Assembly: GCA_036501085.1 (NCBI GenBank)
Contig: DASYAZ010000090.1
Span: forward strand, 24,589-88,588
Direction: 5' to 3'
From: GCA-003244245 sp036501085
GTDB lineage: Bacteria > Actinomycetota > Actinomycetes > Mycobacteriales > Pseudonocardiaceae
DNA: 64,000 nt
Positions within the stretch are counted from its first letter, which is position 1. Every line of letters starts with the position of its first letter. Shown here piece after piece: positions 1 through 8,292 of this stretch. Position numbers and translations under genes: made by a program. Below the pieces are notes generated by a model. That model saw only the letters and a program-made list of their open reading frames with translations, was not told the origin of the DNA and made no database searches.

Positions 1-752
1 ACATGGCCGGTCGCGGTGGGTTCGACATCGAGATGCTCGGTTACGAAGCCGCGGTGGCGTTGCTGGGCGCTGGGGTGGTGCGCGACGAGGGTGATCTGTT
101 CACCCTCGACGAGCAGAAGCTGCTGGCGGTGGATCTGTTCCGCACCAAGGCCGGGGAGCTCTCGGCCAACGGCCGCAAGCTGCTGTCCAATCTGGATTCG
201 GTCAAGGATCGTCCACTGTGGCGGGTGCTGGTGTCATTGTCGATCCGGCATGTCGGGCCCACTGCGGCACAGGCGCTGGCCCGGGAGTTCCGCGCGCTGG
301 AAGCCATCGAGGCCGCAGACGAGCAGGCACTCGCCGCCGTCGACGGGGTGGGTCCGACGATCGCCGCCGCCGTGCGCGAATGGTTCGCCGTGGACTGGCA
401 CCGCGACGTGGTGGCCAAATGGCGCGCCGCCGGGGTGCGGATGGCGGAACCGGTCGACGAATCGGTGGCGCGAAACCTGGAAGGGCTGTCCATCGTGGTC
501 ACCGGCTCGCTTGACGGCTTCTCCCGGGACGAGGCTACCGAGGCGATCACCGTGCGCGGCGGCCGGGCGGCGGGCTCGGTGTCGAAGAAGACCGCGTTCG
601 TGGTCGTCGGGCAGGAACCCGGCTCCAAGCACGACAAGGCGCTGGCCCTCAAGATCCCTGTGCTCGACGAGAACGGCTTCCGGATCCTGCTGGCCGACGG
701 ACCCGACGCAGCTCGAGCGGCGGCCACCATTTCATCCGGGGCTATCGGATAG
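1..752 (+). CDS. ligA: NAD-dependent DNA ligase LigA, C-terminal part
   Basis: The gene enters from the left edge, so only about the last 250 residues are visible. They include helix-hairpin-helix segments (for example the DGVGPTIAAAVREW stretch near residue 120) and a C-terminal BRCT domain from about residue 158 (NLEGLSIVVTGSL onward, with the typical GGRAAGSVSKKT and K-KALAL pattern). LigA seals nicks during replication and repair using NAD. The nucleotidyltransferase and OB domains would lie outside the window. The frame is open from base 3, and the ATG there is probably internal rather than the start. Confidence 0.95.
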   Translation, partial: MAGRGGFDIEMLGYEAAVALLGAGVVRDEGDLFTLDEQKLLAVDLFRTKAGELSANGRKLLSNLDSVKDRPLWRVLVSLSIRHVGPTAAQALAREFRALEAIEAADEQALAAVDGVGPTIAAAVREWFAVDWHRDVVAKWRAAGVRMAEPVDESVARNLEGLSIVVTGSLDGFSRDEATEAITVRGGRAAGSVSKKTAFVVVGQEPGSKHDKALALKIPVLDENGFRILLADGPDAARAAATISSGAIG

Positions 753-756
753 TTAT

Positions 757-1041
757 ATGATTATGGTCATGGGTACGGACAAATTCTCGGCGACCGTGGA
801 CGCGGTCCTGCTCGCTCAGGTCCGAGCCCACGCCGGGCCTCGGGGTTTGAGTGCGTTCGTCGCGGAGGCGCTGCGGCACGAGCTGGACCGGGTGCGGCTG
901 CGTGAGCTGCTCGATGAGCTGGCCGAGCAGCTGGGACAACCGGACGAAGGCATGGTCACCGAAGCGATGGGAGAACTGACTGCTCTCGTGCATCGGGTAC
1001 GCACCGCCGAGCTGCCGGAGCACCGTGCCGACCAATCCTGA
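757..1041 (+). CDS. VapB-like antitoxin (ribbon-helix-helix type)
   Basis: This 94-residue protein starts 4 bases after the ligA stop. The ATG codons at 757, 763 and 769 are all possible starts. The N-terminal stretch TDKFSATVDAVLLAQVRAHA followed by LSAFVAEALRHEL looks like a ribbon-helix-helix DNA-binding fold. The C-terminal half is acidic and helical, as expected of the part that wraps a toxin. It overlaps the next gene, which encodes a PIN-domain protein, by 17 bases. That arrangement is typical of type II vapBC modules, where the antitoxin also represses the operon. The function is inferred from size and neighbour. Confidence 0.75.
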   Translation: MIMVMGTDKFSATVDAVLLAQVRAHAGPRGLSAFVAEALRHELDRVRLRELLDELAEQLGQPDEGMVTEAMGELTALVHRVRTAELPEHRADQS

Positions 1042-1456
1042 GGCTCCTGTGCTCGCGGTTCTTGACAGCGAGGCGCTGGCCGCTGTGGCGTTCCCGCTTG
1101 AGCGAGGTAGGGCTGGTCGCCGTGCCCAGGCGGTATTGGTCGCGGTGGAGCGGCTAGGCGGCCGGGCCTGCGTCCCCGCGCCGGTGATCGCCGAGGTCGC
1201 GCGCTCGGCAGCCCGCCGGTCCGGTATCGACCGGGTGCTCAGGCAACTTCCCGTCATCGATTGCGATCGAGCGGTGGCCACGCGGGCCGGCCACCTCCTG
1301 GGCGGCAATGGGCTTGACTCATGCCATGAGGTGGACGCCTTCGTGGCCGCGACCGCGCTCGGCGCCGGCCCGGCTGTGGTGCTCACCGGTGACCCAGATG
1401 ACCTCGCCCGCCTCGTCAGTAATGACCCGGGAGTACACGTCCAGCCGCTCCCGTAG
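1025..1456 (+). CDS. PIN-domain VapC-like toxin
   Basis: 143 residues, GTG start inside the end of the antitoxin gene. The acidic residues of a PIN ribonuclease site are visible: D14 (VLDSEAL), E57 (VIAEVAR), D104 (HEVDAFVAA) and D123 (LTGDPDDL). VapC proteins are Mg-dependent endoribonucleases that cut tRNA or rRNA when the antitoxin is degraded. All four catalytic positions are present, so the gene looks intact. The target RNA cannot be told from sequence. Confidence 0.85.
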   Translation: MPTNPEAPVLAVLDSEALAAVAFPLERGRAGRRAQAVLVAVERLGGRACVPAPVIAEVARSAARRSGIDRVLRQLPVIDCDRAVATRAGHLLGGNGLDSCHEVDAFVAATALGAGPAVVLTGDPDDLARLVSNDPGVHVQPLP

Positions 1457-1479
1457 CCGCGAGATGGACGGGGAGTGAT

Positions 1480-1800
1480 GAGGTGACTGGTCAGGCGGCC
1501 TCGTCATCCTCAGCGGGGCTTGCAGGCTCGTCCGTAGCCGGTGTTCCACCGAGACGATCTCGGCGTGGTCGGTGAATGCCATCCCCAGGCGGCGATGTGG
1601 CCATCCACCCGCTCGCCGTACTCCTGCACGACGGCGAATTCGACTTCACCAGCCACCTCGTCTCCACCTGAAAGCACGAATCCCGCGGCGGGGGAGGCCT
1701 CGCAGAGCGCGACTTCTAGTTGCTTGACGACCCACAGCGGCCGCACGATTCGAGGAACGGCGTACAGCTCTGCGATCAGCTCGTCCCGACGGAGATCGTC
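1480..1800 (-). pseudogene. Frameshifted remnant of an unrecognised protein
   Basis: On the minus strand a protein-like stretch reads RDELIAELYAVPRIVRPLWV and on to GERVDGHIAAWG. At a run of four C (1583-1586, G on the coding strand) the sensible reading jumps frame to MAFTDHAEIVSVEHRLRTS. Adding one G to the run would join the two parts into HIAAWGMAFTDHAEIV. I infer loss of one base from a G5 run. The 5' end stops where the symporter remnant begins. I do not recognise the family; an overlapping pair of tiny genes is a less likely alternative. Confidence 0.45.
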
Positions 1801-2163
1801 TTTGGGATACACCCGCAGTATGCGATCAACCTGCAGCTGATCGGTGGTGTGATCATTCTGCAGACCCTGCCTGCGGTGGTGCTCGGGCTCTACACCGACC
1901 GGTTTGACGGGCGGGGCCTGCTGGCGGGCTGTGCAGTGGGGTTGACCTGGGGCCTGTCGATGATCCCCAGCATATCCAACCTCGCCAGCTTGGCGATCGA
2001 GTTGGGTTCGGTATCGATTCTGGGCTGGGAACCCTTCACGGGCTCGAAGATCGAGATCTACCCAGGGTTGGTTGCGCTCATCGGTAACCTCGTGGTGGCC
2101 GCGGCAGTCACCGCCGTGCTGCCGAGGAAGGAACAGAAGCGGCCTCAGCCAGACCCCGCGTGA
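1801..2163 (+). pseudogene. C-terminal fragment of a sodium:solute symporter (SSS) gene
   Basis: Only the last ~120 residues of an SSS-family permease can be read. YAINLQLIGGVIILQTLPAV followed by VLGLYT and LLAGCAVGLTWG resembles the last membrane helices of MctC-like monocarboxylate transporters. The stretch ends with a basic PRKEQKRPQPDPA tail. The family is usually over 500 residues long, and the DNA upstream encodes an unrelated antisense remnant. There is no plausible start codon with a ribosome binding site. I infer a truncated, dead gene at a recombination junction near 1800. Confidence 0.65.
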
Positions 2164-2172
2164 CAGCCTCAC

Positions 2173-2342
2173 CGTCTCAGTCCCATGATGGCCAGCGACG
2201 GTCAGCTCGTCGAAGGTAGCCGGAACCTATAGGTTTACTATCTTTTCGCCCCTGAGTACGTAGTGTCGCGATTCTTCCGGGTGAGCGCCTTCGCGTTCAC
2301 TACGACGGGCGGTCGTACCGCGGCTGGTCCGCACGAGAGAAA
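2173..2342 (+). promoter_or_regulatory. Upstream region of first peptide importer, with 12-bp palindrome
   Basis: No gene is seen here. A perfect palindrome AACCTATAGGTT lies at 2224-2235, followed directly by TACTAT (2236-2241), which could be a -10 box. No clear -35 box is visible. The leader from there to the GTG at 2343 is about 100 bases and ends with GAGAGAAA as a weak ribosome binding site. An operator role for the palindrome is a guess from its position. Confidence 0.35.
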
Positions 2343-3341
2343 GTGAGTGCTGCGCTCGTGCTGAGATTCCTCCTCAGAAAGTTTCTCGGCTGGCTGCTCA
2401 TGATCGTTGTAGCCACCAACCTGACGTACTTCCTGGCGAACTTTTTCCTGGACCCGCGGGCGAACTACCTCCAGCTGCGTCCACCACGTACGGCCGAGCA
2501 GATCAGCCGCTCGCTGGCGCAGTACAACCTCAGCCCAGACACCCCGGTGCTGGACCGCTGGTGGCATTGGATCAGCGGGATCGTCATGCACTGGAACTGG
2601 GGGTACTCACCGGTCGGGGAGAGCGTGAACTCCCAGATCAGCTTCCGGATCGGGGTGAGTGCCCAGCTCGTGCTGGGATCGCTGATCCTCTCCGCGCTCA
2701 TCGGGATCGGCTTGGCCGTGTACACGGCCGCTCGCCAGTACCGGTTCGCGGACCGTTTCTATCAGGGCGTATCGATCATTACGCTCAACACTCCGGTGGT
2801 CGTCGCCTCGCTGGCGGTGGTCCTGCTGGCGATCGCGTTCAACCAATCACTAGGCAGCACGTTCCTGTTCGTCGCGGGCGCCCAATCCCCCACGGTGAGC
2901 GGGTTCTGGCCGCTGCTGCTCGACCGGGTGCGGCACCTGATCCTGCCGACCATCTCGCTCACCGTGATCAGCTACGCCAGCTACCACCTCCTGCAACGTT
3001 CGTTGCTGCTGGACAACATCAACTCCGACTTTGTGCGGCTGGCCAGGGCCAAGGGGCTGACCCGGGGTAGTGCCATCCGCCGCCACGGCCTGCGCACGTC
3101 GTTGATCCCGGTCGCCACCCAGCTCGCGTTCGCGATCCCGGCGCTGTTCACCGGGGCGGTAATCACCGAGACGATCTTCGCGTGGCAGGGCATGGGTCAG
3201 TACTTCACCCAGACGATCAGCAAGAACGACATCCACGGCGCGGTCGCCGTCGCCGCCTTCGGCGCGCTGATGACCGCGATCGGTGCGATCCTCGCCGACA
3301 TCGCCGTCGTGGCCCTGGATCCGAGAGTGCGGGTGAGCTGA
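2343..3341 (+). CDS. Peptide-type ABC importer permease (DppB/OppB family), copy 1
   Basis: 332 residues with about six membrane helices, the first at residues 12-34. The ATPase-contact loop typical of this family is present as RLARAKGLTRGSAIRRHGLR, followed by SLIPV. The protein would form half of the channel of an oligopeptide, dipeptide or similar importer. The start is a GTG at 2343. The stop codon overlaps the start of the second permease (TGATGA), so the pair is translationally coupled. The transported substrate cannot be read from the sequence. Confidence 0.9.
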   Translation: MSAALVLRFLLRKFLGWLLMIVVATNLTYFLANFFLDPRANYLQLRPPRTAEQISRSLAQYNLSPDTPVLDRWWHWISGIVMHWNWGYSPVGESVNSQISFRIGVSAQLVLGSLILSALIGIGLAVYTAARQYRFADRFYQGVSIITLNTPVVVASLAVVLLAIAFNQSLGSTFLFVAGAQSPTVSGFWPLLLDRVRHLILPTISLTVISYASYHLLQRSLLLDNINSDFVRLARAKGLTRGSAIRRHGLRTSLIPVATQLAFAIPALFTGAVITETIFAWQGMGQYFTQTISKNDIHGAVAVAAFGALMTAIGAILADIAVVALDPRVRVS

Positions 3342-4309
3342 TGACCATCAACCTGGGCCCGCTGCAACCCAACGTCGACGGCGCCACCGCCGTCGACACC
3401 CTCACCGAGGAGCGGGCGGCCCGCCGCGGTGGGAGACACATGTCCCGGCGCCGCCTCTATACACGCCGATTCCTGCGCAACCGGGGCGCGGTGGCTGGCG
3501 TGGTGATTCTGGCCTTGTTGGTGGTGTTCGCCATCGCCGGCCCGATGATCACTCCCTATACCTACACCGACGTCGACTTCACCAACCTGACCTCGGCGCC
3601 GTCGTCAGCGCACTGGTTCGGCACCAACGGCACCGGCAGCGACACCTTCGCCCAGACCGCGCACGGCCTGGGACGCTCGCTGATCATCGGTGTGGTGGTG
3701 TCCTTGCTCACCACCCTCATCGCGGCGTTCGTCGGGGCGGTGGCCGCCTACCTCGGCGGCGCTGCGGAGAAGGTCATCCTCGGGATCGTGCACTTCCTGC
3801 TGGTGGTGCCCGCCTTCCTCATCCTGGCGCTGATCTCGCAGAAGGCCGGCGGTGACTGGAGGGTGCTGATCCTGGTGCTGACCGCAGTCGGCTGGATGCT
3901 CGGTGCGCGGGTGGTGTGGTCGCTGTGCACCTCGCTGCGCGAGCGGGAGTACGTCCAGGCTGCCCGGTTCATGGGTGTCGGCTCACTGCGGATCGTGCTG
4001 CGTCACCTGATCCCGAACATCGGTTCGCTGCTGATCGTCACGTTCACCCTCGGCGTGGTGGCCACGGTGCAGAGCGAGACCGGGTTGTCGTTCCTCGGGT
4101 TCGGTGTGAAGCAGCCCGATGTCTCGCTGGGCTCGCTGCTCGGCGACGGTGCGAACACGGTCACCAGCGCGCCCTGGTTGTTCTACTTCCCGGCCGCCCT
4201 GCTCACCCTGCTCACCGTCTCGATGGCCCTGATCGGCGACGGCCTGCGCGACGCCCTCGACCCCATGTCGTACTCCGCTGGAAGTGTTCGAGGGACGGGC
4301 CGAGCATGA
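3341..4309 (+). CDS. Peptide-type ABC importer permease (DppC/OppC family), copy 1
   Basis: 322 residues, starting at an ATG that shares one base with the previous stop. About 45 cytoplasmic residues (ending RRGGRHMSRRRLYTRRFLRN) precede the first helix. The HWFGTNGTGSDTFAQ segment before helix 2 and the EAA-type loop EREYVQAARFMGVGSLRIVL are hallmarks of DppC/OppC. The end, GDGLRDALDPMSY, is typical. It pairs with the preceding permease and overlaps the ATPase gene by four bases (ATGA). Confidence 0.9.
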   Translation: MTINLGPLQPNVDGATAVDTLTEERAARRGGRHMSRRRLYTRRFLRNRGAVAGVVILALLVVFAIAGPMITPYTYTDVDFTNLTSAPSSAHWFGTNGTGSDTFAQTAHGLGRSLIIGVVVSLLTTLIAAFVGAVAAYLGGAAEKVILGIVHFLLVVPAFLILALISQKAGGDWRVLILVLTAVGWMLGARVVWSLCTSLREREYVQAARFMGVGSLRIVLRHLIPNIGSLLIVTFTLGVVATVQSETGLSFLGFGVKQPDVSLGSLLGDGANTVTSAPWLFYFPAALLTLLTVSMALIGDGLRDALDPMSYSAGSVRGTGRA

Positions 4310-6393
4310 TCGGGCACGAGACCGGGCCGGTGCTCTCGGTCCGCGACCTGGCGGTCTCCTTTCCCTCGGAGGCCGGCCGGGTCGACGCGGTGCGCGGCGT
4401 CGATTTCGACCTGTGCCCCGGCCGGACGCTTGCCATCGTCGGCGAATCCGGCTCCGGCAAGTCGGTCACCTCGATGGCGGTCATGGGGTTACTCCCCGAC
4501 TACGCGTCGGTGACCGGCTCGATCGCGCTGGACGGCCGCCAGCTGCTCGAACTGGATGATCGGCAGATGTCCCAGATCCGCGGCCGGGAGCTGGGCATGA
4601 TCTTCCAAGATCCGCTGTCCTCCCTGACGCCGATCTTCAGCGTGGGCCGGCAGATCGTCGAGGCGTTGGAAATCCACCAGCACCTGAACCGTGATGTCGC
4701 CCGGAAACGGGCGGTGGAACTGCTCGACTTGGTCGGGATCCCGAACGCGGCCGAGCGGGCGCGCTCGTTCCCGCATGAGTTCTCCGGCGGGATGCGTCAG
4801 CGGGTGGTCATCGCTATGGCGATGGCGAATGATCCGCAGATCATCATCGCCGACGAGCCGACCACGGCGCTGGACGTGACGGTGCAGGCGCAGATCCTCG
4901 ACGTGCTGCGGCTGTCCCAGGTCGAGACCGGTGCGGCGCTGATCCTGATCACTCATGACCTCGGCGTGGTGGCCGGGATCGCCGACGAGGTGCTGGTGAT
5001 GTATGCGGGGCGGCCTGTCGAGCAGGCGCCGGTCGATGAGCTGTTCGCCCGACCCCGGATGCCGTACACGATCGGCCTGCTCGGCGCCGTTCCCCGGGTT
5101 GACGCTTCCGAACGCACGCCGCTCGTGCCGATTCAGGGCAATCCTCCGCTGCTGGTGGACCTGCCCCCAGGCTGCCCATTCCAGCCGCGCTGCCCCGTCT
5201 CGGTACCCGAGTGCGGCGACCGGGAGCCGGACCTCGGGGCGGTTTCCAGCGGGGCGGGGAACGGGCATCGCGCCGCGTGCATCCGGGCGCACGAGATCAG
5301 CCACCACGGCCACACCGGCTGCATTGATGGCCGCCCGGTCTACCCGGTTGCGGCCGCACCGGACGCACCGGTCGCGCAGGTACCCCGGGAGCAGCGTCCC
5401 GCCGTGCTCGAGCTCACCGGCCTGTCCAAGACGTTCCCAGTGCTCAAGGGTGCGGTGTTGAAGCGGCGGGTGGGCTGGGTCTACGCGGTATCGGGGATCG
5501 ACCTGGACATCCGCGAGGGTGAGACGCTTGGGCTGGTCGGCGAGTCGGGCTGCGGGAAGACCAGCGCCCTCCTCGAGATCATGAACCTGCGTCCACCGCA
5601 GAGCGGCAATATCCGCATCGCCGGGGTCGACGTCGCCGAGCTGCGCGGACGGGAAGCGGAACGCCAACTACGGAGCAAGCTGCAGATGGTGTTCCAGGAT
5701 CCGATCGGGGCGCTGGACCCACGGATGACCGTGTTCGACATCCTGGCCGAACCGCTGCAGGCGGTTGGTGAGGCGGACCGGGCAGCGATCGGCGCCCGGG
5801 TCGACGAGCTGATGGGCCTGGTCGGGCTCGATCCCGAGCACAGCGATCGGTTCCCGACCGCGTTCTCCGGCGGGCAGCGCCAGCGGATCGCGATCGCCCG
5901 GGCGCTGGCCACCGACCCGTCGCTGCTGGTACTTGACGAGCCGGTCTCCGCGCTGGATGTATCGATCCAGGCCGGCGTGATCAACCTGCTGAATGCGCTC
6001 AAGGCCAAGCTCGGCCTGTCCTACCTGTTCGTGGCGCACGACTTGTCGGTGGTACGGCACATCTCCGACCGGGTGGCCGTGATGTACCTTGGCCGGATCG
6101 TGGAGATCGGCACGGTCGACCAGGTGTTCGGCAACCCACAGCACCCGTACACCCAGGCGTTGCTCTCCGCGATCCCGGTACCCGACCCCGCGGTGGAACG
6201 GAGCCGGGAGCGGATCGTGCTGCGCGGCGAGCTGCCCAGCCCCACCGACTCTGCCCCCGGCTGCCGCTTCGCCAGCCGCTGCCCGCTGCACCTGACCCTG
6301 GATGTGCCCCAGCAGGCCCGATGCAACAGCGAGACACCAGAGCTGACCCGCACCGGGGACACCGATCATCGCAACGCCTGCCACTTCCGCTGA
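4306..6393 (+). CDS. Fused double ATPase of peptide importer (DppD-DppF type)
   Basis: 695 residues containing two full ABC ATPase domains in one chain. Domain 1 has Walker A GESGSGKS (46-53), signature FSGGMRQR (about 159-166) and Walker B IIIADEP (179-185). Domain 2 has Walker A GESGCGKT (412-419), signature FSGGQRQR and LLVLDEP. Each domain ends in the oligopeptide-transporter C-terminal element with cysteines (CPFQPRCPVSVPEC, then CRFASRCPL). Most relatives, including copy 2 in this window, use two separate genes. The linker at about 330-365 is rich in His, Ala and Pro. The start overlaps the permease stop (ATGA). Confidence 0.92.
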   Translation: MIGHETGPVLSVRDLAVSFPSEAGRVDAVRGVDFDLCPGRTLAIVGESGSGKSVTSMAVMGLLPDYASVTGSIALDGRQLLELDDRQMSQIRGRELGMIFQDPLSSLTPIFSVGRQIVEALEIHQHLNRDVARKRAVELLDLVGIPNAAERARSFPHEFSGGMRQRVVIAMAMANDPQIIIADEPTTALDVTVQAQILDVLRLSQVETGAALILITHDLGVVAGIADEVLVMYAGRPVEQAPVDELFARPRMPYTIGLLGAVPRVDASERTPLVPIQGNPPLLVDLPPGCPFQPRCPVSVPECGDREPDLGAVSSGAGNGHRAACIRAHEISHHGHTGCIDGRPVYPVAAAPDAPVAQVPREQRPAVLELTGLSKTFPVLKGAVLKRRVGWVYAVSGIDLDIREGETLGLVGESGCGKTSALLEIMNLRPPQSGNIRIAGVDVAELRGREAERQLRSKLQMVFQDPIGALDPRMTVFDILAEPLQAVGEADRAAIGARVDELMGLVGLDPEHSDRFPTAFSGGQRQRIAIARALATDPSLLVLDEPVSALDVSIQAGVINLLNALKAKLGLSYLFVAHDLSVVRHISDRVAVMYLGRIVEIGTVDQVFGNPQHPYTQALLSAIPVPDPAVERSRERIVLRGELPSPTDSAPGCRFASRCPLHLTLDVPQQARCNSETPELTRTGDTDHRNACHFR

Positions 6394-6431
6394 AAGCGCC
6401 AAGCCTGCACCTGGAGAAAAGGAAACGCGTG

Positions 6432-8120
6432 ATGTCTGTGGTGAACAAGCTGGCCGCTCTGGCCACCGGTGCCGCTCTGTCGCTGACGCTGGTTGCCTGC
6501 GGCGGCCCGGGGGGGAACGGCGGACAGGGCGACACCGCGAAGTCCCTCGCCGAGCGGGCCCAGTACAACCCCCAGCCCTATGACAACCTCAAGGACGGCG
6601 GCACCCTCACCACCAATCTCCCTGAGATCTCAACCCAGTGGAACCCCTTTCAGGGCAATACGACAGGGTATAGCCAAATTTTATGGACTTGGTACAACCC
6701 CGTTCTGACCACTTCTTCGGCAGATGGCAAGGTGGCGTTCAACCCGGACTACCTGACCGATGTCAAGGCCGACACCATCAACGGCAATACCCGCATCACC
6801 TACACAATCAATCCCAAGGCCATCTACAACGACGGCTCGCCGATCGACTGGACCGCGTTCGAAGCCAACTGGAAAGCCGACAACGCACAGGACAAGGCCT
6901 ATATCGTCAACTCCAGCGACGGCTACAATCGCATCACCTCAGTGACCAGGGGCGTTGATGACCGCCAGGCAGTAGTCACCTTCAATGGGACCTACGTGTG
7001 GTGGCAGGGACTCTTCGGTATCCTGCTCAACCCCAAGGCACTCGACCCCCAGGTGTTCAACAAGGGCTACATCGACAATCCGCATCCGGAGTGGGGCGCC
7101 GGGCCCTACACGGTGGCGAAGTTCGACAAGGGTAATGGCACCGTCGTGTTCACCCGCAACCCGAAATGGTGGGGGAAGAAGGGCAAGCTGGACACCCGCA
7201 CCTTCCTGGCCATGGATGGCACGGCCAGCATCAACGCCTTCAAGAACGGCCAGCTCGATGCCGCCGATGTCGGCACCAAGGACCGGCTGGCCCAGGTCCA
7301 GGGCATGAGCGGGATCGACCTCCGCAAGAGCATCTCCCTGCAGACCGATCTATTCACGCTTAACAGCCGCTCACCCATCCTGGCCGACTCGCGGGTCCGT
7401 AAGGCCGTCTTCGAGGGGATCGACCGCAAGCAGATCGCCGGTATCACCTTCCAGGGTCTGGATTTCACCGAGACCCTGCCAGGGTCGCTGAACCTCTTCT
7501 CCTACCAGGACGGCTACCAGGACAATTTCTCCAAAGCGGTCACCTTCGATGTAGAGAAGGCGAAGCAGGATCTGCAGGCCGCGGGCTGGACGGCCGGGCC
7601 GGACGGGATGCGAAGCAAGGATGGCCGGGCGCTGGAGTTCAGCTACGTCAACACCGGTGACGACCCGGTCGGCAAGGCGGTCGCCGGCGCCGTGGCCGCG
7701 ATGCTGAAGAACATCGGGGTTAAGCTGGACATCCGGCAGGTACCGAGCACCGAGCTGTCCAGCATCTTCATCGGGCGGAAGTTCGACATGTTCTACTCGG
7801 GCTTCGGCCAGAACGACCCGTTCGGCATGGCCTACATCTGCCAGATTTACTGCTCGGACAGCCAGCTCAACCTGTCCGGGACCAACGACCCGGGGTTCGA
7901 CCCGCAGGTCAAGGCGGTGACCACGCTGCCCACAGCCCAGGAGCAGTTCGCCAGGGGCGCCGAGGTCGAGAGCCAGGCCTTCAAGACTTACGGCATCATG
8001 CCGACGGTGACCCTGCCGGCGATCACCGCGGTGAAGCACGGCCTGGCCAACTACGGCAGCCCGTATCACAACACGGGCTTCTTCTCCACCACTCCCGAGA
8101 ACATCGGCTGGCAGAAGTAA
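6432..8120 (+). CDS. Peptide-binding lipoprotein (SBP family 5), importer copy 1
   Basis: 562 residues. The signal peptide ends in the lipobox LVAC, with lipid-anchored C23, so the protein sits on the outer face of the membrane. The body matches extracellular solute-binding proteins of family 5: an early GGTLTTNLPE segment, YNDGSPIDWTAFEANWKA, and GAGPYTVAKFDKGNGTVVFT. A purine-rich GGAGAAAAGGAA precedes the start. A GTG at 6429 directly before the ATG is an equally possible start. It follows the ATPase gene by 38 bases and probably delivers substrate to importer 1. The ligand is unknown. Confidence 0.88.
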   Translation: MSVVNKLAALATGAALSLTLVACGGPGGNGGQGDTAKSLAERAQYNPQPYDNLKDGGTLTTNLPEISTQWNPFQGNTTGYSQILWTWYNPVLTTSSADGKVAFNPDYLTDVKADTINGNTRITYTINPKAIYNDGSPIDWTAFEANWKADNAQDKAYIVNSSDGYNRITSVTRGVDDRQAVVTFNGTYVWWQGLFGILLNPKALDPQVFNKGYIDNPHPEWGAGPYTVAKFDKGNGTVVFTRNPKWWGKKGKLDTRTFLAMDGTASINAFKNGQLDAADVGTKDRLAQVQGMSGIDLRKSISLQTDLFTLNSRSPILADSRVRKAVFEGIDRKQIAGITFQGLDFTETLPGSLNLFSYQDGYQDNFSKAVTFDVEKAKQDLQAAGWTAGPDGMRSKDGRALEFSYVNTGDDPVGKAVAGAVAAMLKNIGVKLDIRQVPSTELSSIFIGRKFDMFYSGFGQNDPFGMAYICQIYCSDSQLNLSGTNDPGFDPQVKAVTTLPTAQEQFARGAEVESQAFKTYGIMPTVTLPAITAVKHGLANYGSPYHNTGFFSTTPENIGWQK

Positions 8121-8292
8121 CGGCGGAATCCCGGCATATGATCCCGATCCAGGCCGGGGTGATGGGCCGCGATCATGGATGGGCTCATCCCGCCGCAACT
8201 CCGCGCGCTTGGGCTCGGTCATCGCGGCCGGCGGAAGATTGGGTTATCCGCTGACGCAGCGCTGCCTCGGGTGGGCGTACTGTCACCGGCCC

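Noticed and set aside
4489..5667. Minus-strand frame opposite the fused ATPase
   Set aside because: No motif, arginine- and histidine-rich, fully inside a clear ABC ATPase gene.
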